The translations under genes and the position numbers were made by a program. 48,071 nt of DNA from NCBI GenBank assembly GCA_025454815.1, contig JALONR010000031.1, forward strand, positions 1 through 48,071. The letters run 5' to 3'. The notes under the pieces were generated by a model. That model saw only the letters and a list, made by a program, of their open reading frames with translations, made no database searches and was not told where the DNA came from. This DNA comes from Bacteroidales bacterium (GTDB lineage Bacteria > Bacteroidota > Bacteroidia > Bacteroidales > VadinHA17). Shown one piece after another: positions 1 through 7,914 of the stretch. The number at the start of each line of letters is the position of its first letter. Positions within the stretch are counted from its first letter, which is position 1.

Positions 1-231
1 GATGAAGATGTTCCTTACAAATGGTGCGAACCTGAGTATTGACAGAACGCAGTAGCGGATCTCGTTTGATGAGGCAAAGCGTGTCGGATGGGCCCCTGAC
101 GCGGTGGTTATGCGGCCGCCGGACTGATAGCGGCTTCGCTTTTCAACGAGCCTCGGATCATCACCGTCAACCCAGGCAATTACCACATCAACGGGGATGC
201 CTGTTTTACGGCTCCCGTAGTCATGATTCAT
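1..231 (-). CDS. Stealth-type sugar-phosphate transferase, N-terminal part (cut by window edge)
   Basis: The reading frame is open for 77 codons from an ATG at 231 to the window edge, so the C-terminal part lies outside. The protein begins MNHDYGSRKT and then has the Stealth CR1 motif VVIAWVDGDDPRL, followed by RFASSNEIRYCVLSILRFAPFVRN, written here as RFASSNEIRY...FVRNIFI, the start of CR2. Stealth proteins transfer hexose-1-phosphate units in the synthesis of capsular or surface phosphoglycans. The start is supported by a purine-rich AAGGAAAGAAGG directly upstream of the ATG. It is a close paralogue of the next gene, which lies 106 bp upstream on the same strand. The family is clear from the motif; the sugar donor cannot be read from the sequence. 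Confidence 0.85.
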   Translation of the reverse strand, partial: MNHDYGSRKTGIPVDVVIAWVDGDDPRLVEKRSRYQSGGRITTASGAHPTRFASSNEIRYCVLSILRFAPFVRNIFI

Positions 232-337
232 CCTTCTTTCCTTTATACCTTTTCATCTTTGCCTGATCAGGGAATCAGGTCTGTAAATTTAATTCAATAA
301 TGATTCTGAAACTCACGGAAATTCAGTTTCAATTCTG

Positions 338-1345
338 TCAGGCAATCACTGATTCAATCCATGTGAATATTTTCTCGCGCAGTCCTGCATCGAGCATCTC
401 TATATTCTGGATACATACCGACCTGTAGCGGCTATCAGTTTTGCACTTTTCCATTCTTCTGTTCATTGTGTTTGTCCTGTAGTATGGATGGAAGTACCCG
501 ATCCAAAGTTTTCTCAGATTGCGGTTTCCCTTCATAATCTCAAGATGGTAGGCCATGGATGAGGTCAGAAGCTGGCCCGGGTCCCGGAACCGGTATGAAA
601 TTATCTCTTCGAGCAATTCCCGGTTTGCAGAAAAGAATCCGGAGAAGGTCTCCTTGCTGAAAGGGTGAGGGGTGTGGTCCTGAAAGTAGTAACGCCTTCT
701 GAATCCAAGGAATGCAGCGCTTTTCCACTGACGGATATAAAAGGAGACTTTTGGGACGTAGTCTTTATTCCCTTTAATATGCCGGTTAATAAGGGTCTTG
801 AGTTTATTACCCGCAATCCGTCTGAAGGGAGGGCAGAGCCACTTGCCCATAAGAACGGGCCGGTCGCCGATGAACCAGTCCAGTTCGCTGTGTTCCCTGA
901 TAAGAATCACATCATCATTAAAGCAGACAAACCTGTCGGAAAGCCCCTCTATTCTCCATAACATAGTGTGGATTGAGGAACTGTTGAATGTAGGAAGGAA
1001 CTTTTCGTAATCCCTGAAAATATGCTTGTGGTCTATGATTTTAAGGCAGCCCGCCTTTTCGGGAAATAGGTTTTTCACCATATCATCCAGGCCGGGGTCC
1101 TGGCCATCGGTAACCACATAAATGTTCCTGATGAATTTGGCAAATTTAAGTATTGACCTTATGCAGCAGCTGATTTCACCGGAGGAGGCAAAACGGAGCG
1201 GGAGAGATCCCGGGTGTGATGCTGTCTTGTTCTCAAGCGCCAGATACCTGGCCCTCTTTGCAGCAAGTTCATTATCACTGCCATCGACCCACATGATAAC
1301 GGCATCTATTGGATCGCCGGGATGTGAAGTGCCCTTTTCTGACAT
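338..1345 (-). CDS. Stealth family sugar-phosphate transferase
   Basis: This 335-residue protein is a complete Stealth-type (capsular polysaccharide phosphotransferase) enzyme. CR1 is at about residues 13-24 (IDAVIMWVDGSD). CR2 runs from RFASSGEI through FIRNIYVVTDGQDP to the region with RFVCFNDDVI. A CR3-like block is QDHTPHPFSKETF. No signal peptide or membrane segment is seen, so it acts in the cytoplasm, transferring hexose-phosphate from a nucleotide sugar to a glycan acceptor. It lies just upstream of a second Stealth gene on the same strand and divergent, by 64 bp, from a glycosyltransferase and an O-antigen ligase, which fits a surface polysaccharide locus. The exact sugar and polymer are unknown. 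Confidence 0.88.
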   Translation of the reverse strand: MSEKGTSHPGDPIDAVIMWVDGSDNELAAKRARYLALENKTASHPGSLPLRFASSGEISCCIRSILKFAKFIRNIYVVTDGQDPGLDDMVKNLFPEKAGCLKIIDHKHIFRDYEKFLPTFNSSSIHTMLWRIEGLSDRFVCFNDDVILIREHSELDWFIGDRPVLMGKWLCPPFRRIAGNKLKTLINRHIKGNKDYVPKVSFYIRQWKSAAFLGFRRRYYFQDHTPHPFSKETFSGFFSANRELLEEIISYRFRDPGQLLTSSMAYHLEIMKGNRNLRKLWIGYFHPYYRTNTMNRRMEKCKTDSRYRSVCIQNIEMLDAGLREKIFTWIESVIA

Positions 1346-1409
1346 TGTTTTAAGGTAAATTTACTCTATTGGATTTTTTTTTACAATTTTAGCCTGAAAT
1401 TATTGACCG

Positions 1410-2258
1410 ATGCCCGGGAGTGCCAAAAAAAAGATCGGAGTTATCTCCATGGCCAGGAATGATCAATTCTTCATTCCGAAATGGATAGACTATTATGGGT
1501 CACAGTTCGGGCATGAGAATCTGTATCTTATACTTGACGGGCATGATCAGGAACTGCCGGCAGCAGATGAGTCTGTAAATATAATACGAATACCGAGGGA
1601 GAAGCACAGCAGGTCGAAGGGTGACAAAAACCGGATAGACCTGATCTCGAACTTTGCCAGGGCACTTTTTCAGAGGTACGATCTGATCATTGCGCATGAT
1701 ATTGACGAGATTCTTGTTGCAGACCCGGCTAATCATAAGGGACTGGCCGAATATCTCCAACGCCCCATCAGGTACTCATCGCTTTCAGCCCTTGGCCTTG
1801 ACGTGGGTCAGAACCTTGATCTCGAGGGCCCCATTGACCCGTCGCGACCGTTCCTGCAGCAGCGGAGTTTCGCCCATGTCTCGGCCAGGTATACAAAGGC
1901 CATTGTGGCCACACGGCCTGTAAAGTGGGGATCAGGGTTTCACCGTGTTGTAAACAGGAACTTTCATATAGACCCGGAACTCTTCCTCTTCCATTTCGGG
2001 ATGGTTGACTACCAGATTGCCCGGATCAAGATGGAGGACCAGGCACTTCTGAGCGCCGGGTGGCAGGGTCATCTCGACCGGAGGTATGAACTGTTTGAAC
2101 TGATCAGGAAAAAGACACCTATAGATGGTGATTCGTTCTTCACTCAGGCAAGGAGGAGGGAAAGCATCTTCCGCCCGGTCTTTGCCCTTAATAAACCGGG
2201 TATGCTGATTGAAAAACCTGTTATCCGGATACCTGACCGTTTCAGAAACATTGTCTGA
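1410..2258 (+). CDS. Glycosyltransferase family 2-like protein (Glyco_tranf_2_4 type)
   Basis: The protein has 282 residues. The N-terminus, KKIGVISMARNDQFFIPKWIDYY, carries the pattern of glycosyltransferases that begin 'ARNE..ylpeWl.yh', and DIDEILVADP near residue 97 is the metal-binding DxD-like motif of this group. It most likely adds a sugar during surface glycan synthesis. There is no membrane segment, so it is cytoplasmic or peripheral. The start ATG is preceded by no clear Shine-Dalgarno sequence, as is usual in Bacteroidota. It is followed by an O-antigen ligase gene on the same strand and probably shares its transcript. Donor and acceptor are not predictable. Confidence 0.8.
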   Translation: MPGSAKKKIGVISMARNDQFFIPKWIDYYGSQFGHENLYLILDGHDQELPAADESVNIIRIPREKHSRSKGDKNRIDLISNFARALFQRYDLIIAHDIDEILVADPANHKGLAEYLQRPIRYSSLSALGLDVGQNLDLEGPIDPSRPFLQQRSFAHVSARYTKAIVATRPVKWGSGFHRVVNRNFHIDPELFLFHFGMVDYQIARIKMEDQALLSAGWQGHLDRRYELFELIRKKTPIDGDSFFTQARRRESIFRPVFALNKPGMLIEKPVIRIPDRFRNIV

Positions 2259-2298
2259 ATCATTTAAGGCAGACTGATTGCAGCTATATCAGATCCGG

Positions 2299-3957
2299 AT
2301 GCCGGAAGAACAAGGCCTGCAGCAAATGGGTATATACAAGGAAATAACAAGGGAATCAGCACACCGGGCTGTGTTTTTCTTCTCCCTTTCACTGTTTGCT
2401 GTTTCTCTGCCCCTGTCGAGATATTTCATTACCATCAGCGAGGTTCTTCTTTTTGCAAACTGGCTGGCTGAAGGTGACTTCAGAAGGAGATTCAGGCAAT
2501 TGCGGGCAGACAGGCCGGCCCTTGCATTCATCATGGTTTATGTCATGAGTCTGATCGGACTCCTTTGGTCACACGATACAGGGTACGCCCTTGAGAACGA
2601 TCTCCTCCATAAGTCTCCTTCCCTTTTTCTTCCGATTATCTTCGCTACGACACCGGCTCCTGACAGGAAGAAAATCCGGATTGTGCTCCTTCTGTATATC
2701 TCATCAGTCCTTATCGCTTCCGTTGCCGGTTTTGTTATCAGAGAGTTCCGCGATGACCCGTTCTTTCGCTCAGCTTCACCATTTATTCCGGGCCTTTACC
2801 TGGGCCTGATGTTGATTATTGCAGCTGCGCAGCTGCCCCTGATTGTAAGGCAGATTGCCGGGAAAGGGTTCTGGTTTTATATTAGTTTCGTGATCTCGGG
2901 CTGGTTTATCTTTTTCCTCTTTTACCTGCGAACCCTCTCCGCGATCGTCTGCCTGGGGGCAATAATCCTATTCCTTCTTGCCGTAATTGTCAGGAGGGCA
3001 AAGAGTCCCCTTATCAGGATTGCCATACCGGCATTGACCATTCTCCTCGCCGGGATGGCGCTCTGGCCGCTGACTACAATATACAGGCAGGTTCATAACC
3101 GCATCTTCATTGACATGAACACTTTGCCCGCGACCACTGTCAATGGTACGCCTTACGTTCATGACACTGTCAGCATCATCAGGGAGAACGGTTACCCGGT
3201 TTATATGTTTCTGGCAGACAGCGAATTGAGGGAGTCATGGAACCGCAGAAGTGATCTTGACTTTGACGGCAAAGACCTGATGGGACAGGAGCTGAAGGCA
3301 ACCATATACAGGTACATGTCATCCCTCGGCCTCAGGAAAGACAGTGCAGGGATGTCCCTGCTGACCGAAAGAGATATCAGGGAGATAGAAAAAGGGAACA
3401 CAAATCACCTGAATGTCGGTCGTCCGGGCATTTATATCAGGGCTTACGAGGAGATAATGAGCCTCGACATCTATTTCAGCAGCGGCCGCCAGGAGACATC
3501 ATGGGGGTCACTGACCAAGCGGATTGACCTCTGGCCGTCATCCCTGGAGGCTTTCAGAAGGCGTCCGTTGCTGGGGTGGGGAACGGGCGGCATTCTGAAG
3601 GCAATGGATTACGGTATGGAACAGACGGGTTCAACCCTCACGGGACTGAACATGAGGCCGCACAACCAGTACCTTTACGTTCTGCTTTCACACGGAATTA
3701 CAGGGTTCATTGCCACGGTATTGCTCCTGGTGTATTATTTCAGGAAGAAACAGGCTCACCGCTCTTTCATGTTCAGCCTCTTTCTTGTCATATTCCTGGT
3801 CCATTTTACCGGTAACAACTCCTTTGAGTCACAGCCGGGGCAGGATCTCTTCGTCTTTTTCTCCCTGCTTTACGCCTATCATTATCCCTTGCCGGGAAAG
3901 GATCAGGTTCTGAAAAATGAAGCAGGGCTGAAAAAAGAACCAGGGTTCATTTACTGA
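2299..3957 (+). CDS. O-antigen ligase / polymerase family membrane protein
   Basis: This is a multi-pass inner-membrane protein of about 550 residues with roughly a dozen hydrophobic segments. It has a large soluble loop in the middle (about residues 280-420) and the Wzy_C-type region RPLLGWGTGGI...RPHNQYLYVLLSHGITG near the C-terminus. Proteins of this type join or polymerise lipid-linked glycans at the periplasmic face. The start is uncertain: a TTG at 2278, an ATG at 2299 and an ATG at 2326 (MGIYKEIT, with AAGG ten bases upstream) are all in frame, and the first membrane segment begins after all three. It follows the glycosyltransferase gene by a short gap. Ligase and polymerase roles cannot be separated by sequence alone. 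Confidence 0.8.
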   Translation: MPEEQGLQQMGIYKEITRESAHRAVFFFSLSLFAVSLPLSRYFITISEVLLFANWLAEGDFRRRFRQLRADRPALAFIMVYVMSLIGLLWSHDTGYALENDLLHKSPSLFLPIIFATTPAPDRKKIRIVLLLYISSVLIASVAGFVIREFRDDPFFRSASPFIPGLYLGLMLIIAAAQLPLIVRQIAGKGFWFYISFVISGWFIFFLFYLRTLSAIVCLGAIILFLLAVIVRRAKSPLIRIAIPALTILLAGMALWPLTTIYRQVHNRIFIDMNTLPATTVNGTPYVHDTVSIIRENGYPVYMFLADSELRESWNRRSDLDFDGKDLMGQELKATIYRYMSSLGLRKDSAGMSLLTERDIREIEKGNTNHLNVGRPGIYIRAYEEIMSLDIYFSSGRQETSWGSLTKRIDLWPSSLEAFRRRPLLGWGTGGILKAMDYGMEQTGSTLTGLNMRPHNQYLYVLLSHGITGFIATVLLLVYYFRKKQAHRSFMFSLFLVIFLVHFTGNNSFESQPGQDLFVFFSLLYAYHYPLPGKDQVLKNEAGLKKEPGFIY

Positions 3958-3965
3958 CCCTGGTT
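3930..3965 (-). terminator. Rho-independent terminator for the peptidase gene
   Basis: A perfect 9-bp inverted repeat (AACCAGGGT at 3938-3946, ACCCTGGTT at 3957-3965) is followed on the minus strand by CTTTTTTC. It ends transcription of the minus-strand peptidase gene. It overlaps the stop codon of the plus-strand O-antigen ligase gene, so the two convergent genes share it. On the plus strand it lacks a T-run and is weaker. Confidence 0.7.
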
Positions 3966-4036
3966 ACTTAATGCCGGAATGTCTGTCTATTATGTTCCTG
4001 CCGGATTTCCGTGGCCGCAGGATCAATACTCTCTTT

Positions 4037-5239
4037 TCAGATACCGAGTTTGGCCTTTATGTCAGCAGGGATGGCATCTTTGTGTACCATTATAAAGATG
4101 GTCTTTGCCCTTACAAAGCTCTCTGACATGTTCAGGTATCCGCCGTGGGTGCTTCTGTCTGTGCCCCATGAGTTTTTGGTGATGTAGTATTTTGTACCGT
4201 TCTGGTCTGTGACGATGCCGGTCAGATGCATCAGGTGGTCATCGGTTGTAACGAAGGTCTCGTACCCTTTCTGACGGATTTCCTGGGTGACATTCACCTC
4301 GGGCCCCGGTTTCTCGAAAATGCCCTCAATGGGAGTGCGGTCGGCAGGGTTGTTTTCGAACCTTGCCCGGTCAGTATTGGCCGGCAGCTCAATTTTTGCA
4401 AGGTCAGGGTTGATGGCAACGCCGTTGGCATGAGAGAATCCCCGTTCACTCACATCTCCGTCCCAGTTCACGGTATACCCGTTTTTGAGAGCGTGGTCCA
4501 TGACCATGATCAGTTCATCCAGGGGCACGTTGTGGAAACGGTTCATCTCCCAGTTGTCGGGTACTTCAATCAGACCCTCTGTATAGAACGGGAAATGGGA
4601 GAACGAGGTTATGTGCACATAATCATCAATGTTAAGCCCGAGGCTTGCAGCAAATGTCTTGGGTGTGTAGGTTGCCCCCTTGTAGGTAAACGTTCCGGGC
4701 ACTTCACCCAGGTATATGTCCAGTATGGCGCCTGTAACCTCGTTTGATTCCTTGCTGAGATTCTTCATGCTAACCGGTACCGTGGTTACTGCATTTATAT
4801 ATGACTGCAGCTCACGGTGGTTATGGGTGGGGGAGTTATAGCTGATCCCGGAATATGCCTCTTCCGGCATCAGTCCGTCTTCCATGAAGACTCTCAGCCA
4901 TGAAGGTGAAAGGCTGCCCGGCCCGAGGTTCCCCTTGCCCATCCTCAGGTAATTGTCGAGAATGCGGTTCTCGTATGTTTTTCTTACGACGAACATCTCC
5001 GAGAGGTCATATTCGCCCTTGCCCATCCGGAGCAGTTCAGACTCCATGAACGAGGTGGTGGCAAAACACCAGCAGGTGCCTGTTGCCGACTGATTCTTTA
5101 CCGGCGTTGCCGGAAGTGATACAACCGTGCTGAAGATGTATCCTTCAGGTTTTGGTTCAGCCTTTTTGGCTCCCTTCTGCGAATGAAGGGATGTCAGTGC
5201 AAACAGGGCTGCGATCAGTGTAATGATTGTCTTTTTCAT
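4037..5239 (-). CDS. Secreted C1 (bleomycin hydrolase-like) cysteine peptidase
   Basis: The protein has 400 residues and starts with a signal peptide (MKKTIITLIAALFALTSLHS), so it is exported. The papain-fold active site is visible: oxyanion Gln about residue 50, catalytic Cys about 56 in GTCWCFA, catalytic His about 335 in DDHLMHLTG, and Asn about 356 in KNSWG. The spacing and the long insert between Cys and His match the C1B/PepC (bleomycin hydrolase) branch, which acts as an aminopeptidase. Cytoplasmic PepC enzymes lack a signal peptide, so this is the secreted Bacteroidota variant, probably digesting peptides in the periplasm or outside. The gene stands alone, with its own terminator downstream. 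Confidence 0.85.
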   Translation of the reverse strand: MKKTIITLIAALFALTSLHSQKGAKKAEPKPEGYIFSTVVSLPATPVKNQSATGTCWCFATTSFMESELLRMGKGEYDLSEMFVVRKTYENRILDNYLRMGKGNLGPGSLSPSWLRVFMEDGLMPEEAYSGISYNSPTHNHRELQSYINAVTTVPVSMKNLSKESNEVTGAILDIYLGEVPGTFTYKGATYTPKTFAASLGLNIDDYVHITSFSHFPFYTEGLIEVPDNWEMNRFHNVPLDELIMVMDHALKNGYTVNWDGDVSERGFSHANGVAINPDLAKIELPANTDRARFENNPADRTPIEGIFEKPGPEVNVTQEIRQKGYETFVTTDDHLMHLTGIVTDQNGTKYYITKNSWGTDRSTHGGYLNMSESFVRAKTIFIMVHKDAIPADIKAKLGI

Positions 5240-5272
5240 TCCTGTAATTCAATTAATGATTTCAGTACCAGC

Positions 5273-5280
5273 CAAAAGTA
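5273..5280 (-). promoter_or_regulatory. Candidate -7 promoter box for the C1 peptidase gene
   Basis: TACTTTTG on the minus strand fits the Bacteroidota TAnnTTTG box and lies 34 bp upstream of the peptidase ATG. The upstream -33 TTTG element is not clear, so the call is tentative. Confidence 0.4.
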
Positions 5281-5336
5281 TTCAATTAATCCGAAAATGA
5301 AAATGTTATTGAACAGTCAGCCGGAACATGTCAGTA

Positions 5337-5699
5337 TCACATTGTGGGATAAAAGGCATTTTCCACGTGATCCATCAAAAGTTCCGGACCGCCTGCAACA
5401 ACCGTTATGATATCGAACCTCGCCTCCTTTTCAAGGTTCTTGCTTTTTAAGTAGTTGGATGCTGCAAATATGATGGTTCTTTGTTTCGGAACATTTACGG
5501 CAGCGGCGGGATCGGCGAGATATCCTGCTGAACGGGTTTTGACCTCGGCAAAGACGATGAACTCGTCATTCTCAGCAATAATGTCTATTTCTGTCCTCCC
5601 TGATCTCCAGTTCCTGTCGCGTATTGTATAACCGTGCTGTTGCAGCCATTCTGCTGCAAGATCTTCACCCATTTTACCGAGGGAGGCAGATCGGGTCAT
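5337..5699 (-). CDS. yraN: YraN family (UPF0102) endonuclease-like protein
   Basis: The protein has about 120 residues and matches the YraN/UPF0102 family, which has a restriction-endonuclease-like fold. The motifs are GKMGEDLAAEWLQQHGY, RNWRSGRTEIDII with the acidic Asp, and FAEVKTRS with the E-x-K pair. The family often sits near rnhB or processing genes and its cellular role is not settled. I place the start at the ATG at 5699, one base after the stop of the response regulator gene. A TTG at 5711 would add four residues and overlap that gene. The coupling suggests co-transcription with the two-component genes, without showing a shared function. Confidence 0.85.
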   Translation of the reverse strand: MTRSASLGKMGEDLAAEWLQQHGYTIRDRNWRSGRTEIDIIAENDEFIVFAEVKTRSAGYLADPAAAVNVPKQRTIIFAASNYLKSKNLEKEARFDIITVVAGGPELLMDHVENAFYPTM

Positions 5700-5700
5700 A

Positions 5701-6342
5701 TCATACTTCAATCAGCCGGTTACGTATGGCATAGAGAATGAGGCTGGCGGTGTTCTTTGACCCTGTCTTTGCCAGCAGGTTGGCACGGTGTTTATCCACT
5801 GTACGCTTGCTGATGAAGAGTGCATCGGCGATCTCGTGGTTTGAGAGCCCTTCGCAGATCTTGAGCAGTATCTCCTTTTCACGCTTTGAGAGACTTGAGT
5901 TCCTGTCTTCCTGCTCCCTGCTCCTGATTCTCCTTATGACGTGATAGAGCAGTTCCTGCGAGAAAAAGTTGCCTCCCTTATGTACGGTAATTATGGCTTC
6001 ATGGACCTCCGATATATCGGAGTCTTTCAGGATGAATCCCTTTGCCCCGGCTTCAACCATCCGGTAGTAGTATTCTTCCTCTCCGTACATGGAAAGGGCG
6101 ATTACGTTGATGTCCGGTTCGTGTTTCGCAAGGTGCGAGGTGGCCTCAACCCCGTCCATCTCCGGCATGCTTATGTCCATCAGCACGATATCCGCGGGGC
6201 TCGACTGGATGGCTTTTACAAGTTCAGCCCCGTTGGAGGCTTCGGCCACCACCTCAAACTCGCTGTATCCGCCCAGCAGGATTTTCAACCCGTTACGGAA
6301 CAGCTGATGATCATCAGCCAGGGCGATCCTGATTTTTTCCAT
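5701..6342 (-). CDS. NarL/FixJ-type response regulator
   Basis: The protein has 213 residues: a receiver domain (about 1-120) with the acidic pair D10-D11, phospho-acceptor D56 in LMDISMPEMDG, Ser84 and K106 (GFILKD), then a LuxR/GerE helix-turn-helix at about 150-213 (SLSKREKEILLKICEGLSNHEIA...ISKRTVDKHR). It is a DNA-binding transcription factor switched on by phosphorylation. The kinase gene is directly upstream on the same strand (84-bp gap), so the two form a cognate pair. The yraN gene follows immediately. Target genes are unknown. Confidence 0.92.
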   Translation of the reverse strand: MEKIRIALADDHQLFRNGLKILLGGYSEFEVVAEASNGAELVKAIQSSPADIVLMDISMPEMDGVEATSHLAKHEPDINVIALSMYGEEEYYYRMVEAGAKGFILKDSDISEVHEAIITVHKGGNFFSQELLYHVIRRIRSREQEDRNSSLSKREKEILLKICEGLSNHEIADALFISKRTVDKHRANLLAKTGSKNTASLILYAIRNRLIEV

Positions 6343-6426
6343 ATCTGTTCAATACTACTTTCTTCCCTGCTGACCGGCTGCAGTCCCGATCAGACAGCCG
6401 GCGGTAGCGGGATAAAACTGCCGGCT

Positions 6427-7374
6427 TCACTGGTCAACCCTTATCAGGGCGCTTGTCCCTTTTCCCTTTGCGCTCTCAAGCACGAAAACCCCTTCAACTG
6501 CCCTGACCCTTGTCTCGATATTGGGTATGCCCATTCCGATTGGCTCTTCAGACGACAGTTTATCCATATCGAATCCACGGCCATTGTCCAGGTATTGCAA
6601 GGTAATGATTTTTTGATGGCGGCGAAGCTCAATCTCTATTTTTGAAGCCCCTGAGTGTTTCATCCCGTTGTTTATCAGCTCACATGCTGCCCGGTAAATC
6701 ACTATCTCCTTGTCACTGTCAAACCTTTCTCCCTCCATGTTTGTCCGGAAATCTATAAGTATAGTGCGGGTTGAGTTGACCTTTGTGGCGAATGTACTTA
6801 TGGCGCTTGCAACTCCAAGGTTTGTAAGCACATGGGGACTCATGTTGTTAGAAATCTCCTTGATCGTGTTGAGGGCTTCATTGACAACATGGTTGGTATT
6901 TGCCAGGATCTCGCGGCCAACCGGATCAGTAACGCCGGGGGTAAGGGCTGAGAGTGACATCTTTACCGTTGAGAGAAGTGGTCCCAGGCCGTCATGAAGG
7001 TCTTTGGCAAATCTTTTCTTTTCCGTCTCCTCGGTACTGATGACTGCATTGAGAAGCCTTCGTTCTGAACGCAGCCGGTCTGTTTCTGCCCTCTTGAGTG
7101 AATAGAAGAGCTCCCTGATAAGTACCACTCCGGTTATTATCATTACCGAGATGAGAACATTCATCCATTCGTCTGCCATCATCAGTTCGAAAGAGGGTTT
7201 ACCCTGGAAATACTCGATAAGCTGTATCAGTGTCCGCACTGCCATCAGCACAAAGGAGGTGGAGAGGAGGATCCATGAGAGCCGGTAACGGGTCAGTTTG
7301 ATGAACCTGAAGGCTATTCCGGCTGCAACAATCTGCAGCACGATAGATATGAAGAGGGCTATTAGGCGTATCAT
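6427..7374 (-). CDS. Membrane sensor histidine kinase, NarX/DesK type
   Basis: The protein has 315 residues. Three hydrophobic segments at about residues 1-24, 33-50 and 72-90 form a membrane sensor without a large extracytoplasmic domain. The HisKA_3 dimerisation domain contains the phospho-accepting His at about 127 (KDLHDGLGPLLS). The HATPase domain shows the N box (ELINNGMKHSGA), G1 (DNGRGFD) and G2 (GMGIPNIETRV). It should phosphorylate the response regulator encoded 84 bp downstream. With so little outside the membrane, it probably senses an intramembrane or envelope signal, but this is inference. Confidence 0.9.
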   Translation of the reverse strand: MIRLIALFISIVLQIVAAGIAFRFIKLTRYRLSWILLSTSFVLMAVRTLIQLIEYFQGKPSFELMMADEWMNVLISVMIITGVVLIRELFYSLKRAETDRLRSERRLLNAVISTEETEKKRFAKDLHDGLGPLLSTVKMSLSALTPGVTDPVGREILANTNHVVNEALNTIKEISNNMSPHVLTNLGVASAISTFATKVNSTRTILIDFRTNMEGERFDSDKEIVIYRAACELINNGMKHSGASKIEIELRRHQKIITLQYLDNGRGFDMDKLSSEEPIGMGIPNIETRVRAVEGVFVLESAKGKGTSALIRVDQ

Positions 7375-7914
7375 CGTAACAATTATTTAATCACTGTAAA
7401 ATTAGGAGTTTATTACCTTTGGGGTCATAAAATATTTTGAAGTAAGCACCCCGGCCCTGAGGGGTTCCTGTTTCAGGTCCGGGTCAGGAAGGAAAACGGT
7501 GAACCGGGGTATATATTTATAAGGTATATGGAATGGATTAAAGGTTTTTCAGGTGAAGAGAGAGGGTAAATTAACCGTTTACAGGCTCTTATGACTGTTA
7601 CTGTTGATAAACATGTTGACCGGCACAGTGGGATGAAGCCGGAGCGAATCCGAGGGTGTGATGTTAATATATGATATACAATTAATTACAGAAGAAGAAA
7701 CCAATTGACATACTTGAATGGCCGCCTGCTGAAAACCTTTTGAAAAGGCGTTAAAAAGTTGTTAATAATTACAAAATGTCAATTCCGACTTATTCTTCCC
7801 GTAGATGTAATTTAACCTTCTGCCTCCGTGCTATCGGGGTACAGTCGGAATTATTTGACATTCAACATATTTAGAAAAGAACAATAACCATAACTATTCT
7901 AACTCTATCAAATT
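7375..7914. other. 540-bp intergenic region upstream of the Oar-like gene, with a long inverted repeat
   Basis: This AT-rich region separates the divergent kinase and outer-membrane protein genes. I see no credible gene in it; the longest ATG ORF noticed is about 27 codons. The clearest structure is an imperfect inverted repeat close to the outer-membrane gene: AATGTCAATTCCGACT at 7775-7790 and AGTCGGAATTATTTGACATT at 7843-7862. The arms are perfect except for four extra bases in the right arm. The left arm ends 125 bp and the right arm 53 bp before the ATG at 7915, which places the element where an operator or leader structure would sit. No full TAnnTTTG promoter was found near the start. 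Confidence 0.55.

Noticed and set aside
39-266. Plus-strand ORF of 75 codons at the left end
   Set aside because: It is the shadow of the minus-strand Stealth gene, whose translation has clear family motifs.
7561-7680. Small ORF of about 27 codons upstream of the Oar-like gene
   Set aside because: No start context, family likeness or codon bias toward one amino acid; there is no terminator after it as in the three attenuators.
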